Counted from the first letter of the stretch, positions 33,120 through 44,242 are shown. The stretch is DNA of 64,000 nucleotides from Isoetes taiwanensis (GCA_021234155.1 JAJEKV010000051.1:4592698-4656697); one strand, 5' to 3'. The notes: generated by a model from the sequence alone, not told the origin. Made by a program: numbers and translations.

Positions 33120-36100
33120 TAGGGAAAGTGTCTTCGTATTGTTTCCCCGGAATTGTAGGGGCTTCCCGTGGGCGTAAGGGCAAAGGCTTGAATGGGATCG
33201 CGACAGACATGGACATCGCCTTCCCGCAGGAGACATGGGAGTATGAAGGGCATCGATTGCCGACATTCGAGGATATCAAAGATTTCTCACTTGCTAATGA
33301 GCCATGGCGGCGACGCGGGTACGGTGGAGTGGCTTGCTACTTTAGGGATGCCTTAGCATGCAAGATCACACTTAAGTCCGATGTGTTTAACCGCTACATG
33401 TGGGTAATGGTATTAGAGCCCGGTCATGTCCCATTGTTTTTGCTAGTCGCTACATTCCCCATGCAGGCTCTAAGTTCTACCAGTACATGATGCGCATACG
33501 GATGTCCGGATGCCGATAGGGAACTGTATGATGACATAGACCGCTATAATCAGCCAGGACAAGTGTTTTTGCTTGAGATTTCAATGCTCGTCGGGCGCTA
33601 GCTTCGCGGTCGGTGACCTTCCAAGGTGACGATAATGCTGATCCGCTTTGGCTTTGAGACAGTAGCTATTCGAGATACACGGCACTCCCGTGATATGGTG
33701 GCTAGACCATTTGGCGTGCAAATGGTCCAGCTCTGCCGTTTTTGACATGGTAATTTGTAATGGTATGCAGCGATGGCCACACTCAGGGGGTGTTACTTGC
33801 AGGAGTGATAGGCAGGATGGGGGAGCTAGTGTGTTGGATTACCTTCTCGCTCCGGTAGCAGCACTTGACATGGTTACACACCTCCATTGGCACAAGCAAT
33901 GTGGGATGAGGAGGCTTTGTCGATCACTACCCGCTTTATGTCACGCCAATTGGGAGCACTCAATAGCGGAGACACCGCAAAGGGGCGTGGAGGGTTACCA
34001 TACATCCCACGCCATCGAAGCGTGGACAGATGAATCTGTGTTGGTGCAGAATTACGTGGGTTTGATAGCTTCTACACACTGCAAGACAGGTGTGCATGGC
34101 TGGTGAGGGCGCTTCTTGCAGCTGCTGAGGCTTCCTTTGCAGTGAAGGGCCCTCCAAGGAGGGACACCGCGCATTTTCCTGAGAACCCGTGGTTTGATGC
34201 TGATTGCAAGGCTCTAAAGAGCCACCGCGCTTTGGTCATAGATCCACGAATTGCGCCACAGCCCCGCAAGACTATAAGCTCTTCCTAAAAGCCAAGAAGG
34301 GGAGATACATGGCGTAAAACCCGGGAGCGCGCTTTGACATGCTCATGGCGTGAGCCAAAAGCTTTTTGGCGTAAGGTGTTATATAAGAAGCCCGTGGGGT
34401 CGGTAATGTAAGTGTGGAGCAATGGATGCACCGCTTGCGGGAGTTATATGACCCGCCAGAGCTAATGCCGTGGTCCCTGATCGTAGGAGAGGTGCCGCAG
34501 CTCACGCGGAGGATGTTCAAAGAAGGTCTCGTGCATCCGGGCGAATGGCAAGGCAAAGGATTTGCGTGGGCTGCGCAGTCGAAGCCGTTGAAATGGGGTG
34601 GCCCATCTGTGGTAGGGCCCCCGACGGTGATCATTAACCGTGCTCTGAGCGAGGGGCTCCCCGTGAGTGGATGGTTAGTAAGGTTGTTCCCGCTCATAAA
34701 GCCGGGTAATACTGGATGAGCCGGGCCAATTACCGGATGATTATGGTAAGCTCGGCCGTTTGCAAAGCTCCCGCGTGGGTGGTGGAGAAGAAACTTACTA
34801 AGTGGGCCGAGGAGGCGGGGGTGCGGCAATTGGCCAGGCTTTCGCTTTCGCACCTCACTCCAATCCAGACCATATCTTCACTTTGAGAGTGTTGATGGAG
34901 GCAAGCCCGGAATGAGCTTACGTGACTTGTATTGCCGCTTTGTAGATTTTAAGATCGCATATGATACCGTCCCCGAGACATATTGTGGGCGAGGGTTGCA
35001 AGAATTGCGAAGTTCCACGAGAGTTGCGAGAATGTGGTGCACCAGCTTTATGATGGGATTTATGCCGCCTTTGCCTTATGAGGATCGGGCGGGTAGCTAG
35101 CACTATGGGAGTTAAGCGGGGCTGCCCGTTGTCTCCAACGCTTTTTGGGTTGTATATTGATAGCTTGGAGACGTGGATGCAAACACCATGGGGAGCCGGG
35201 TGCAATTATCCGATCGCGACCTCACGTGGAGCCGCCACTATATCGCGGATGATGTAGCTTTGCTAGCTCACACGGCCAGCAAGATGCAGCAAGATTTGGA
35301 TGCCCTCGGTGGGTTACGTGGGGCAACGGGAATGACAAAGGAACTTGCACAAAACTAAGCTTCTCGCGATCCTCGTCCTCGCAACACCCTATCCCGAGTT
35401 CTATTACGGGGGCCGAGGAAGTGGAGATGGTGCGGAGCTTCAAGTATCCGGGAATTGATTTCACTACTAACATGCCGTGGGATGAGTGTGTGGAGAGAAG
35501 AGCCGCAAAATGGAAGGCTTTATATGCAAAGGCAAAAACGCTGCGGTTGCCTGATAGATCTCTGGGATCGGGCGAGGAGAGCACACCCGCTTAGAGCTTT
35601 GGTTGAGCCGGTGCTGCTATATGGGGTGGAGGTTTGGGGCCCAGCCAGCTTAGCAAAAATACGTGGGATAGGTTGGAAAGGGTGCGTAAAAGCTTTCTTG
35701 ACCTATAGCTTGGGAGTGAAGGACACCGCATCGTGCATCGATTTTTGTTGTATGAGACGGGGTTCGCCTTTACAAAGATTCCGCTATCGCGAAGGCATCT
35801 TACTTGCTTCCATAAGGTGGATGGGATGGATGAGCATCGCTTGCCCCCACAGGCCGTGTTGTTAACGCAGGGGCCCCAAGGCCTAAGAGGGTATGGCACG
35901 AAAGCAATCGTAAGGGATGGTTTAGGAGGTGGTCTATGGATTACCAACAGATGGTGGCACTGGCAGATTCTGATGCGCAGAATGGGCAATTGGATGCGGG
36001 CTATGCTGCCACTCTGTGGGATGCCTCTACTCTTGCAAAGCCCAAGACGAGCACTATCACGCCGATTAATCCCAGCCTTGAGCATGGACCCCATCGGTGC

Positions 36101-36448
36101 CTGAAAGCACACATCTCTGTGAAGAAACGGAGAGCTATTGCCGCCATAAGGACGGGTTCCCATTACCTCAGAATTGAGACAGTGTCATTTGGGGTGAATG
36201 GCGGGCACGGGATCCCCAGGGAGGAGAGGATATGTCAGTGTTGTGAGATGCACGTGATAGAGGATGAGCACCATGCCCTCAAGCGGTGCCCAGCATATGC
36301 CCATGTCCGAAAGCGAAGGTACACCGATCTTAGATGCTCGACACACCGCTACATCGATTACTCGATCACCTATGGTAGCGCGACCGGGAGCTTACATCCC
36401 CGCAGATTTTGTCGTCGGACTTGCTCTTCCTCGGGGCATGGTATTTGA
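33120..36448 (+). pseudogene. LINE-T ORF2 endonuclease-RT, disrupted (T8)
   Basis: The endonuclease starts with a decayed NCRGFP block and KGLNGIATDMDIAFPQETWE (about 33180-33240). ICNGMQRWPHS and SVLDYLL follow near 33750-33850. RT includes YCRFVDFKIAYDTVP (about 34930), GCPLSPTLFGLYID (about 35120), an altered catalytic box reading YIADD (about 35240) and the C-terminal ICQCC..EDEHHALKRCPAY cluster (about 36230-36295). The reading frame changes many times. It is inserted in the Copia integrase gene, in the opposite orientation. Confidence 0.8.
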
Positions 36449-36578
36449 GAGCCCTCTTGTTAGGGTTTTTCCTCCCAAGTGGGGGTTTTTTCATCCCGGT
36501 AGTAGGGTTCCACTGTACAGTTACATTGTTTGTTTTTGGTGTTGGGGTTTTTGGCTTTTTTGCCTGTTCTGTGCCGTC

Positions 36579-36601
36579 TCATAGGCCTCTGGCCTCCGTG
36601 G
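36579..36601 (+). promoter_or_regulatory. LINE-T 3'-terminal stem-loop (T8)
   Basis: TCAT-AGGCC, loop TCT, GGCCT-CC-GTGG. The inner five pairs are all Watson-Crick here. GACGTTAAAA and a CTTC tail follow. Confidence 0.65.
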
Positions 36602-36639
36602 ACGTTAAAATAAACTTCCTTCCTTCCTTCCTTTCAACC

Positions 36640-38302
36640 TCCGCAACATAGAGCCTAAAGGCATCAAACACTTGGTCTTTGGACCTCAAAAAGTAACACT
36701 TAGTCCTTCTGCTATAGTCATCAATAAATGATGCAAAGTAAAATTTTGACCCTAGACTTTGAATTTGCATTGGACCACAAACATCTGAATGAACTAGCTC
36801 AAGTAATTTGTGTGCTCTCTTGCCTTTATTTCTAAAAGGCAATCTACTTTGCTTCTCTAGCATGCATGCCTCACAAACATCATCATGACTTTCATACTCA
36901 CACATCAAGTCATTCAAAAGATTTTGCTTTTCTGCAATTTTAATATTATTATGATTTGTATGCGCCAGCCTCAAATGCCAAGTATGCAGTTTATCTATGG
37001 GAGATATTTTATTGATTGCTTTGATGCAAACTCAAATAAATTTCCTCTTCTATCAGCATCAAATATCTTCACACCATCTTTAATAAATTTGCATCCATGC
37101 TTATGAAAAACCAAATCATAACCATTATCAACAAGATTTGCAACCGAGACCAAGTTAAACAATATTTCTGGAGCAAATAGAGTATCTGGCAATTTTAAAG
37201 CTTCCTTGCCTTCTCTTGATACCTGCAACTCCCCCTTTCCATGCAACTTTTGTGTTGTGCCATTTCCCATTTGCACCCTCGAATTACCCTTACTCAGCTC
37301 AACCTTATTTAACAAACCAGGTGAATTGACTATGGAGACTTCAGCTCCCGAATCTAAAGTCAAAGTGTCAGTTTTATCCAAACCATTTCTAAGAGTAACA
37401 TTTGATACTACATCCTTAGAATTTAGTTTCTTTACCTTATCCTCACTAAACACTCCCACTGTTGCCAATTTCTCACTGCTATCATCAAGTTCACTTACAG
37501 TTGCCACAGATGATACTCGACCCCTTCCTCGTGAATATGCTCCTCGCCCACGACCCCACCTTTCTCGATTTGGGCACTCTGCTTTTATGTGGCCGAACTC
37601 CTCACAACCGTAACACTGGATTTGTGCTCTTCCTCTTCCTCGGCCTCTACCTCGTCCCCGACCTCTTTCCCCTGTATATAAAACAGTTGGATGTTCTTCC
37701 GTACGAACATATTTTTCCCTCACATTTGCTGCTGCAATTTTTTCTTGCTCCATTTCTGTTCTAATTGCTTCCACGGCTTTATCAAACGTAGGCGAAGTAC
37801 GCCTAACTAACACAGCCAAATCCTTGTAAGAATCATGAAAAGCTCTTGTTAAAACTAATACCTTCTGTTGCTCGGAATATTTTACTCCGGCTCCTTCTAA
37901 ATCGTGGAATAACAAACGTAGACGCCTTATTAAACTCGTCACATCACCACCCTTCTCAAACTGCAAGCTGCGTACCTGCATCTTTCAAGAAGGTATTCCC
38001 ACATCTCAGTAGGAGTCTTGTGCTGAATTTCAAGCACTATGTCTCCTCCCAATTTCGCCATGATAATCGCCTTAGCAATCTCTTCCTTCTCATCTTCAGG
38101 TGTCTCTTCTCTCTTCTGATCCAGAGGCTTCTTTCTTTATTTTGATTGGTGTCACAGCTGTTTTTCCCTTGGATACGAGCTCCCATAATTTATTCACCTT
38201 GAGGGCCTGTGTGATCATGGCTTTCCAGAGCTGAAAATCAGCTTCATCTCCTTCAAAAACTTTGGCGTTACTTAGATATGTTAAGGCAAGCCTGCTGGCC
38301 AT
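36640..38302 (-). pseudogene. Copia gag, protease and integrase start
   Basis: Gag begins at 38302 (MASRLALTYL, DFQLWKAMITQALK), shifts frame near 38000-37980 and continues with the UBN2-type region. An Arg-Gly tract follows, then the zinc knuckle CYGCEEFGHIKAEC (CX2CX4HX4C, about 37610). Protease has LDSGAEVSIV (about 37350). The next frame (36974-36640) has the pre-integrase motif (CEACMLEKQSRLPF) and the first integrase motifs (HSDVCGPM, FIDDYSR). The integrase is then cut by LINE-T copy T8. Confidence 0.9.
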
Positions 38303-38306
38303 GAAG

Positions 38307-38321
38307 CTGGCTCTGATACCA
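38307..38321 (-). promoter_or_regulatory. Copia primer-binding site
   Basis: The minus strand reads TGGTATCAGAGCCAG one base after the LTR end TTATCA. This is the classic initiator-methionine-tRNA PBS of plant Copia elements. Confidence 0.9.
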
Positions 38322-38370
38322 CTGATAAGAAATTGAAAAAGGGCTCCTTCTATGGCTGCTCCGACAGCCC

Positions 38371-38706
38371 AAGTTATATCAGCAAGTTTCCTTCATAAAT
38401 TTAGCAACTTTTCAACATGAATTTAGTCACAAAGTTTTCTGATTGCTTGTTCTATGTTTCACTTGCTTGTTTGTATCTAGACAACCATGATTCCAATAAA
38501 CTGAAGATAAGAATAAGTTCTAAGTTTCATATGTTCTAAGTTTATGATTCATGAATATTCTACAAACTGATACTGATTCTGAAATGTATGTAATAAACAA
38601 GTTTTACTAAATATGTTAAATACTAAACAAGTCTTACATGATTCAAGTTTGTTATTGTAAATACTTGTGCTAAATTCAAGTTGCATGACTGTTATACCAG
38701 TTGCAA
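38371..38706. repeat. Copia flanking segment X, copy 2
   Basis: Duplicate of 28313-28650. Its left junction fuses 51 bp of LTR directly to X with a 3-bp overlap (AAG). Its right end is interrupted by the TIR element at 38707. Confidence 0.85.
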
Positions 38707-39070
38707 CAAGGTTGCGTATTAAACGGGAGCAAATCATTGAAATGAGAGCAAAAGGAATATTCCTCAAAGATTCCCCTTTTTTTCCAAAAAGACAGCTAAA
38801 ATGAGGTAAAAAATTTATTTTGGTCATAAAATTGCATTTTGACCCCCCCAAAATCACTCATTTTTTTGTGCAAAGAGAAAGTTGACTGTGTCAAAATGAC
38901 ACTTTTCCTAATAGTTAGAATTTACATGAAGTGTGTTTTTTGAGAAAACCACTAATTTAAGTGTACGTCATACACAACATTTTGTTAGTTTGGATTGTTT
39001 TCCAGAAAAGGTATTTTTAGGTTACAATGAGTCAGTTTTTAATGATATAATATTTCAAAGTACCAAAATT

Positions 39071-39580
39071 ATATTCCAGAATGCACTTTTGCTATTCGAG
39101 GATAACAGAAGTGTATTCCGGAATACACTTTTGCTTTCGAGGATAACAGAAGTGTATTCCGGAATACACTTTTGCTGTACAAATTTTTGAGACTCAACAG
39201 TGATCTTGCAATTTTCCAGGTTTTCGGGGTCTTCGACATTTTCAATGATCTTGCAATTTTTTTTCTTTCAGTTGATTTGAATGACCTTGCGATTTATTTG
39301 TTTTTTTATGTGGGGATACAGGAACATAGTTCTAAACAATGAAGGGATCAGCGAAAGGAAAAAAAAAACCAACAACAATTAGATTTTTTGGAATTTTAAT
39401 TTATTTTGATGACCTTTCAATTTCTTTTATTTGTTTTGTGTGGATACAAGGTCATGGTTTTAAATATTAAAGGGATTTTTGATTTTTTTGTTTCTAAGAT
39501 CAGGGATATTGGATTTTGGTTTCAAATCATAAGAGGGAAATGTATTCTGGAATACACTTTGTATTCCGGAATACGTTTTG
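39071..39580. repeat. Palindromic subterminal repeats, left cluster
   Basis: Two perfect palindromes (half-site AAGTGTATTCC plus its reverse complement) lie at 39109-39130 and 39150-39171. A decayed copy is at 39071-39092 and a fused pair at 39540-39580. TTTTGCT often follows. They may be transposase binding sites, which is an inference from their position near both ends. Confidence 0.75.
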
Positions 39581-41438
39581 ATGTTTTTTTTTTTCTGCCT
39601 TTGCTCAAGGCGATCTTCGTTTGCAGACGTTGGGCCAGCATTTCGAAGTGGTGATGGCCTTGGCATTGGTCCTGGCTACATGCTGAACCATGGCGCTGCC
39701 TGGTTTGTTCGTTTGTGCCAGTTTAGGGTTTTTGCCTGAAGTTCGCTGCCAAGAGTTCGATTTCGACCTGTGTTGAAGCATCTGGCGACTTGCAGACCTA
39801 TGTTGGAGCATCTAGCGACTAAGAAGCTTCTGCTAGGTAATTTTCGCAGACTTTTTTTTCCTATTTCACGGATATTTTGCCTTGGTTTAACGTTTTCAGC
39901 TTTTGCAATTGCCTTGTAAGTCATCTAAAAGCCAATCGCATGCAAATACAGCTGCTCAAAGATGAAAGAGCGCATAGATCTTATCAGCCTTGCTTTTTCT
40001 TCTTCCCCCAAATGCATTCCGTAGCATCTGAATGCATCATAAATTAGTCATTGTACAAGCTCACTAACGACCAGCTTACCAGGCATCTAAGATTTGATGA
40101 ATTTATGTGCTGAATGATGCTTTCCAGGAGACCTATCCTCTCCGAATAATCAGGTAAAATGCCTGCTGATACAAGATAATATGTGCTGCACCTTGAACTT
40201 TCTGCACCTGTATTACATCATTCAAGGTCTCATTTATTTTCACCAGAAAACGACTTGGATCTGCTTATTTGCGTTTAGATCTTACATAACATGTTGTTCG
40301 AGTTGAAGTACATGGTCTTCTGCTTTAAGTGGAGGGCGATTAAGCAGGTTTTAAGCACTTATCTATTACCATATCTCTTGTTTATGAGACAAAGACATCA
40401 GCTGGCTAAAGAGGTATGTTTATTTTTGAAAAGCTTGTTTTTGAAGATGTAAATAAGCTTTTTCTTTTAAACAGATAGAAGCAAGATCATGCAGACATTA
40501 AGATACATGAGAAAAAGTACTTGGATCTTGAGGTCCAAGCATTTTTCTAGCACATGTACAAATCCAACATTTTTCTAGCACAGATACACGGGAAATGAAT
40601 GGAAAAACAGGTCGTGCAATAGGGCCCTAGAAAGCCAGAATTCGCCACCAAGGGGGCCCCAATTTAGGAGCAATCATAGCTATTTCTCTGGCTGGAGTTG
40701 GAAAAAAGAAGTCTAAGCAAAGATTTAGGTGCAGATGTATCATTATATTTAGGAGAATCTCTACTTTATTCTTTATATTCTTCTATTTCATCATGTATTT
40801 GAGAAGCACGAGAACAAGGATCACTTTGAAGATTGCACAAGAAAGTTCTTTGATGATGTACTGGCTGTCCGAGATAATTCTAGTTTTTTGGAACTAAAAT
40901 TCATCTTTAATATGCTCAGGTCTCTCTACTTCCCTAACTTTGAATTCAGTGAATGCAAGAAAGCATAACAAGTTTGATGGCATACACAATTGTGTTGCCT
41001 CTACTACAAGATGCTGGTTTGATATTTCGCCACTCAAAGTTTTCTTGCTCTTCTATTTTTGCTATTTGATGAGACATATTCAGCTGTAAGCTTTATTGCA
41101 GGAATTATTTGCTGTTATGTGACCATGTGACCATAGGAAATGCAATGAAATAGGACACGTTTATTTTCACTCCTTCTATTGTGCAAGGATGCTGGTTTGA
41201 CATCCCAACACAGAAAAAAACATCTTTCTAGTTCTCCTATTTCTATCTTATAAGAAAACATATTCGATGTAAGCATCACTATCAAAAGTATATTCTGATA
41301 TATGAAAAGCCTTTTTGAAGTTTGTGTGCAAATCCGATGCTCTTTCGTTGTATTATAGTTGAACTAAAAGAGATTCATAAACTATTCTTTCTTATAGGCA
41401 GTCACTTAATAGCCATAGAATTTTGTAATTAAAGTGAC

Positions 41439-41533
41439 AGTGGTTCTACAACACCTAGATATTTGATTAAGATGTAAGATTTGGATAGTGGTTCTACAAC
41501 ACCTAGATATTTGATTAAGATGTAAGATTTGGA
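41439..41533. repeat. 48-bp tandem duplication
   Basis: Two nearly identical 48-bp units beginning AGTGGTTCTACAACACC, inside the TIR element. Confidence 0.85.
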
Positions 41534-41822
41534 CTGTTATGCAACTCTAGTATAATTTGGCACATTGATGCCATTCGGTAATAATTGTAAATGTCTATAT
41601 GCACTAATATTCCATGAATCTTTTAACACATGAAGAATGAAACTGGTAGGTGTGGCCTCTAAGATTCTCCCTTATAAATACGGAGCCGATAAATCTGGTC
41701 TGGCTAAGGTTATCCTTGTCAGAACTGGATGTCTAGCCCTTGTCCTTGGATTCTGGCTTTGGCCTTGTCTTTGGACTAAGGATTGGACTTGTCATCGTAT
41801 ATTTGCTTTCTCAGGAAAGCAA

Positions 41823-41928
41823 AAGTGTATTCCGGAATACACTTTTGCTTTTTCTGAGAACCCAAAGTGTATTCTCGAATACAAGTTTGTTTTTTAAAAA
41901 AGCAAAAGTGTATTCCAGAATACACCTT
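41823..41928. repeat. Palindromic subterminal repeats, right cluster
   Basis: The same palindrome is perfect at 41823-41844 and imperfect at 41864-41885 and 41905-41928. The cluster mirrors the left cluster within the TIR element. Confidence 0.75.
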
Positions 41929-42431
41929 TGTTTTTACATTTTTTGTTTTATGTGTCCTAGTGTTCATTTGTTTATTTGGTTATTTTTAGAACGTCATAAC
42001 ATGTCAAATGTGTTTGATGGAACAACCAATCGTGGAGACTTGGGACAGATAATCAGTTGCAACGTCTGATGAGCGTATTATTCAATACGCACCAAATTTT
42101 GAGGGTGCCAAATTAATGTATTGAAAAAATTTAAAGAAATAAATATTATTTTTTCTTCTCTATTTTGATGTTTTTTATATCTCACTTTCGGAGATTATGT
42201 ATTCATGTCTAGATTTTGCCATTTCAAGGGTGTTTCTTTGCAAAAAACAAACTTGTCACTTAACGAAGAGCCAAAATGAGGGGGAAAAAAAACTGAACCT
42301 TTTCAAATTCTCAAGTTTATCCCAAAAAGGCCATTTTTAAGAGCACGATGTTTTTTTAAAGGGAATCTTTGAAACGGGAGTTCTGCAACACTCCCGTTTA
42401 ATTTGCAATCTTGTTTTGCAAATTAAATACT

Positions 42432-42844
42432 GATAAGAAATTGAAAAAGCGCTCCTTCTGTGGCTGCTCCGACAACCCAAGCTTCTCCGTTAATTGTCTC
42501 TCCTGCTGCAAACACCCAGGTTGTGTTTAACAGCTTACTGCAATTACCTAGTCAAGCAGTCTCCTGCAAATACACACAGCGGGTAAAATGGAAGATCCGG
42601 GTTGTATTCTTCCAAGCTGCAGATCATGTGTTCGCCTGCTCTTCCTGTGCTAAGCAACCGGCCGCTCCAAATAACGATCCAACCTCCTTCCTTTTAGTCA
42701 CGATTCGGCTCCTACCTGTCTGTTGGTCTGCATCGAATCCGATCTCTCCCTTTATTGCGTTCACCTGAACCGCCGCTTTGAAAAGCGCGTGTGTGTGGCG
42801 CTACCATGCCATGACACGTCAATGTACAGGCTGTAATTCCATCA
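42432..42844 (-). repeat. Solo Copia LTR
   Basis: 413 bp, TG..CA on the plus strand, almost identical to the LTR at 28658-29071. It is flanked on both sides by AATAC (42427-42431 and 42845-42849). No internal sequence adjoins it. It is best explained by LTR-LTR recombination of a second Copia copy created by tandem duplication. Confidence 0.9.
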
Positions 42845-43215
42845 AATACCAAACAGGGTTTACATGATTCCAGTCTGCACTTCCAATTACTTGTGCCAAA
42901 TTCATGTTGCATGTCTTATACCAGTTGCAAGTTAAATACCAAACAGGTTCTACACAATACTTAAGCCTGTTATTGCAAATAGTTGTTCCAAATTCAAGTT
43001 GCAAGTTAAATACCAAACAGGGTTTACATGATTCCAGTCTGTACTTCCATATACTTGTGCCAAATTCAAGTTGCATGTCTTAAACCAGTTGCAATTTAAA
43101 TATCAAACAGGGTTTACATGATTTTTAAGTCTATTGTTTGCAGCAATTTCCTGTCTTGTACTTCCAAGTACTTTTGTGAAATTTCTGTATGTACTTCCAA
43201 GTACTTGTGTGTAAT
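42845..43215. repeat. Minisatellite, ~90-bp units
   Basis: Units begin AATACCAAACAGG and contain ACATGATTCCAGTCTG, ACTTGTGCCAAATTCA and AGTTGCATG. Starts are at about 42845, 42935 (shortened), 43009 and 43099 (degenerate). A related unit ends segment X at 28657. Copia inserted into this repeat. Confidence 0.8.
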
Positions 43216-43714
43216 TCAAGTTGAAAACAGTAACAGTAAAAGAACAGTAACAGTAGAAACGAATAGACAATTTAGTCAACTAAAAGAACTGTGGAAATTA
43301 AAAGAACAGTAACAGTACAAAAAGGGTTACATAAAACAGTTACTGAAAGTATTTACAAGAATAGTTTCAGAAAAAAAAAGTCTGTCATTCACTGAAAAAC
43401 GTCGTGTACAAAGCTTTTCATAAAAAAATTGTCACTAATAAGGTAAAAGGATAGATGAGCACAAGATATGCTCCCTTTCAGGCCATTAATTCATGGTATC
43501 ATACAGTCCACAGAATGGAGCATTTTCCGTTTTCCACATAAGGGAAACTAGAATGTCCACAGTCAAGTCAAATTTTCAAAACAACATCGGGTTGAATTTC
43601 ATGTTCGATAATCTCTTCATGTATAAGTCTTCCTTCAATGAGTGCAGTAACCAGCAAATAGATGTTTTTGGGCAGGGAGAACTGAAATAAAATGGCGCAT
43701 GATCATCAAGATAA
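43216..43714. other. Non-coding, AACAGT-rich
   Basis: AACAGTAACAGTA words recur at about 43226-43340. Nothing else is supportable. Confidence 0.5.
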
Positions 43715-44242
43715 TGAGAATGAGAATGAGAATGATTTTTTATCGTCCACTGAGGCCAATCGACCTATGGGACCCATAAGGAGCGCAGCAAACTTATTAC
43801 TGTCCGGGTTAAAAAACCCCCGCCCCGAAGGGTTTTCGAGGGAAAAACCGTGGCAGTAATAAGAATGCTGTCAAACTGTACAAGTATACATCAATGTATA
43901 TATACATGTCAAGTGTGTGCCCGAGGACATAGCTGATCTCGCATGTCCATAACCTCCTGAAGGTATGATCCCAGCACCCGTACGGATGCTGTGCTCAATG
44001 TCACTATGTAACGGCTGGCCAGGCCTGACCAACTCAGCATAGCGCGTCCGAATTTGATCATATGCTGGGCAACTTTGAAGGGTATGAGATTCATCCTCAA
44101 TGACTCCCATTTGGCAGCATTGATGAGCTTTGCCCGGCGTGGCTCACCAATCCATCTGCCCGTCTCAATTCGAAGATGATGTGCCCCTGTACGAATGGAG
44201 GCAATGAGTCTGCGCCTCTTCATGGGCAAGTGGGTACGCAGG
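43715..44242 (-). mobile_element. LINE-T copy T9, 3' part
   Basis: The minus-strand 3' end of T9: C-terminal region (RRRLIASIRTGAHHLRIE, Cys/His cluster with a frameshift), the AAAACCC..GGGGTTTT stem-loop (about 43812-43838), the terminal stem-loop (43747-43770) and an ATTCTC tail (43715-43737). The element continues at 55373, across the Gypsy insertion. T9's arms are AGGTC/GGCCT, with compensating exchanges relative to T1. Confidence 0.9.

Larger units (their letters stand above)
31650..36637 (+). mobile_element. LINE-T copy T8, near full length
   Basis: The only copy here with a 5' UTR and ORF1. It is strikingly GC-rich compared with its surroundings. Order: 5' UTR 31650-31864, ORF1 about 31865-32980, ORF2 endonuclease about 33120-33880, RT about 34090-35900, C-terminal Cys/His region about 35936-36330, 3' UTR with stem-loops, and a CTTC tail at 36614-36637. 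A possible short target-site duplication is CCTTCAA (31643-31649) and CCTTTCAA (36630-36637). Frequent small indels break every frame; they may be real decay or consensus errors. Confidence 0.85.
28658..38373 (-). mobile_element. Ty1/Copia element, 5' LTR truncated
   Basis: A minus-strand Copia retrotransposon. In transcript order: a 51-bp remnant of the 5' LTR (38373-38323), a methionine-tRNA PBS (38321-38307), gag, protease, integrase, RT, RNase H, a purine tract (29085-29072) and the full 3' LTR (29071-28658). LINE-T copy T8 (31650-36637) interrupts the integrase gene. AATAC flanks the 3' LTR. The missing 5' LTR and the duplicated flank point to a tandem duplication that broke inside the 5' LTR. 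Confidence 0.9.
38707..42413. mobile_element. hAT-like TIR transposon, non-autonomous
   Basis: The terminal inverted repeats start CAAGGTTGCG on the left and CAAGATTGCA on the right (reverse strand), and both continue to TTAAACGGGAG: about 23 bp with three mismatches. A further match, TCAAAGATTCCC, lies inward. The flanking 8-bp duplication is AGTTGCAA (38699-38706) and TTTTGCAA (42414-42421), with two mismatches. The paralogous empty site AGTTGCAAATTAAATAC is at 28641-28657. The TIR start (CAnGG) and the 8-bp duplication suggest the hAT superfamily. No transposase frame was recognised in 3.7 kb. The interior near 39600-39840 looks like a captured exon with a donor-like AG-GTAATT. Confidence 0.75.

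Noticed and set aside
42845-43215. Repeat array considered as CRISPR
   Set aside because: The units are contiguous ~90-bp minisatellite repeats without unique spacers, in a eukaryotic genome.
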